From Ricordea florida (lineage: Eukaryota > Cnidaria > Anthozoa > Corallimorpharia > Ricordeidae), in NCBI GenBank assembly GCA_949710005.1, contig OX453274.1, forward strand, positions 31,873,714-31,937,713: 64,000 nt of DNA. The letters are read 5' to 3'. Shown here piece by piece: positions 63,274 through 64,000 of this stretch; within the stretch, counting starts at the first letter, position 1, and each line of letters starts with the position of its first letter. The position numbers and the translations under genes are program-made. The notes beneath the pieces were generated by a model. It was not told where the DNA came from. It worked only from the letters and a program-made list of their open reading frames with translations, and did not search any database.

Positions 63274-63328
63274 GCTCCGCCGTATTTCCTAAAGTGATTT
63301 AAAAATAATCCATGTATTATCACAAAAG
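63274..63328 (+). promoter_or_regulatory. Gap with CCTAAAGTGATTTA motif
   Basis: 55 bp between the ATPase and the 185-aa ORF, containing a weak variant (CCTAAAGTGATTTA, about 63288) of the TTTAAAGATT motif. Confidence 0.3.
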
Positions 63329-63886
63329 ATGACAAGCGTAGAAGATTATATTGAAGAAGAAAAGACTGTAGGAAAAACAGACCGACCGCAGGGAGGATCG
63401 GGAAAAGATAATGATGATAATGAAATTGAAATCAAACAAGAATCGCTGGCCATTCTCGCAGCTCTTGGAACGACAAAGGAATATTTGGGGGTTGAAATGA
63501 GTTTGGGTGATATAAAAAAATTATCAGAAAAAGATGTAGAAAAATATTTTAATCGATATCAAGCGGTAATGGGTAAAAAAATTAATGGCGGATTGGTTGA
63601 TTCATCCCTTCAATTAGTTTCCAAACTTATTTCATATTTAGTTCCGGTTGATGATATAGAAGCTCTTTGTGTGGATTTGAAGAATGATGATTTGGTTAAT
63701 CGCGAACTAACAAACATTGTAGGGCTCTTAGCATTGAAAGCAGGAAGACTGGCAGCACTTGCTAGCGGCTTATTCCAGGTTGCTAAACATGTTAAAATAG
63801 GAAAAATACAACAAGTTACAAGTACTAATACAGATGATTCTAACAAAACTGAGCAAGATGCTAGCGGTACTGATACTGTCTACTAA
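63329..63886 (+). CDS. Unknown Polinton protein, 185 aa
   Basis: Not recognised. Acidic N-terminus (YIEEEK, DNDDNEIEIK), a helical middle (SLGDIKKLSEKDVEKYFNRY), a moderately hydrophobic stretch (NIVGLLALKAGRLAALASG) and a polar tail. The stretch is interrupted by Lys and Arg, so it is more likely a buried or amphipathic helix than a membrane span. Position after capsid and ATPase suggests a virion component; not established. Confidence 0.6.
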   Translation: MTSVEDYIEEEKTVGKTDRPQGGSGKDNDDNEIEIKQESLAILAALGTTKEYLGVEMSLGDIKKLSEKDVEKYFNRYQAVMGKKINGGLVDSSLQLVSKLISYLVPVDDIEALCVDLKNDDLVNRELTNIVGLLALKAGRLAALASGLFQVAKHVKIGKIQQVTSTNTDDSNKTEQDASGTDTVY

Positions 63887-63924
63887 GCATACTATTATTT
63901 TATTTACATATCATTCCTAAGTGG

Positions 63925-63934
63925 TCTAAAGATT
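63925..63934 (+). promoter_or_regulatory. TCTAAAGATT motif before the last gene
   Basis: TCTAAAGATT lies 20 bp before the ATG at 63955, similar to the spacing of TTTAAAGATT before the 75-aa ORF and the capsid gene. Confidence 0.4.
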
Positions 63935-63954
63935 TCTTAATGATATGTAAAATA

Positions 63955-64000
63955 ATGTCTGAAGAAGTTGTTGAACAAATTACAAGAGATCCTCCAAAAG
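63955..64000 (+). CDS. Start of a further Polinton gene (cut by window end)
   Basis: ATG opens MSEEVVEQITRDPPK and runs out of the window. Too short to identify. It is preceded by the TCTAAAGATT motif at the expected spacing, and in this position a minor capsid or protease gene would be usual. Confidence 0.45.
   Translation, partial: MSEEVVEQITRDPPK

Larger units (their letters stand above)
55600..64000 (+). mobile_element. Polinton/Maverick (adintovirus-like) element B, left part
   Basis: Starts provisionally at AGAGAGTAGG (55600). Gene order: PolB (+), integrase (-), 75-aa ORF (+), probable capsid protein (+), packaging ATPase (+), 185-aa ORF (+), and a further gene cut at the window end. 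PolB plus DDE integrase plus capsid plus ATPase is the Polinton gene set; a protease and minor capsid protein would be expected to the right. All complete frames are uninterrupted. Base composition is AT-richer than the surrounding host DNA. Confidence 0.9.

Noticed and set aside
1..64000. The two Polintons as ends of one giant composite transposon carrying host genes
   Set aside because: Their termini and polymerases differ too much to be a matched pair, and each terminal array faces inward toward the host DNA, not outward.

Overview
The window looks like nuclear DNA of an anthozoan cnidarian, most likely a stony coral. The two host genes are spliced with GT-AG introns, intergenic and intronic DNA is full of short inverted-repeat elements, and two Polinton/Maverick (adintovirus-like) elements are present. 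The taxon is inferred from overall character and not tested by any search.

Layout. 1-5514 is one end of a Polinton: the 3' end of an integrase gene (+) converging on an intact 1532-residue protein-primed-type family B DNA polymerase (-), then a terminal region built from about 11-bp phased repeats. 5863-8630 is a two-exon RBM7-like RNA-binding protein gene. 8631-28081 has no gene I can support and holds MITE-like elements, a decayed non-LTR retrotransposon (about 14236-15535), tRNA-derived SINE pieces and long inverted repeats. 28082-53491 is an 11-exon IGSF9/Turtle-like cell-adhesion receptor gene: signal peptide, five Ig domains, two fibronectin III domains, one membrane helix and a cytoplasmic tail of about 690 residues. 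The exon lengths sum to 4365 nt, exactly 1455 codons. Its introns carry Penelope-type hammerhead-like motifs, a SINE split by an insertion with target-site duplication, an 875-bp palindrome, a 106-bp tandem array and several MITEs. About 55600-64000 is a second Polinton in the opposite orientation: phased-repeat terminus, PolB (+), integrase (-), a 75-aa ORF, probable double-jelly-roll capsid protein, packaging ATPase, a 185-aa unknown, and the start of another gene cut by the window end.

How the parts work together. In the right-hand element PolB would copy the DNA, the DDE integrase would insert it, and capsid protein plus ATPase would give a virion-like package; all these frames are open, which suggests recent activity. 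A TTTAAAGA-type motif precedes most of the element's genes and is a candidate element-specific promoter. The two Polintons lie with their polymerase ends facing each other, one ending about 350 bp upstream of the RBM7-like start codon and the other starting about 2.1 kb after the IGSF9-like stop codon. The two polymerases are homologous but diverged throughout, so these are two insertions and not one recent duplication.
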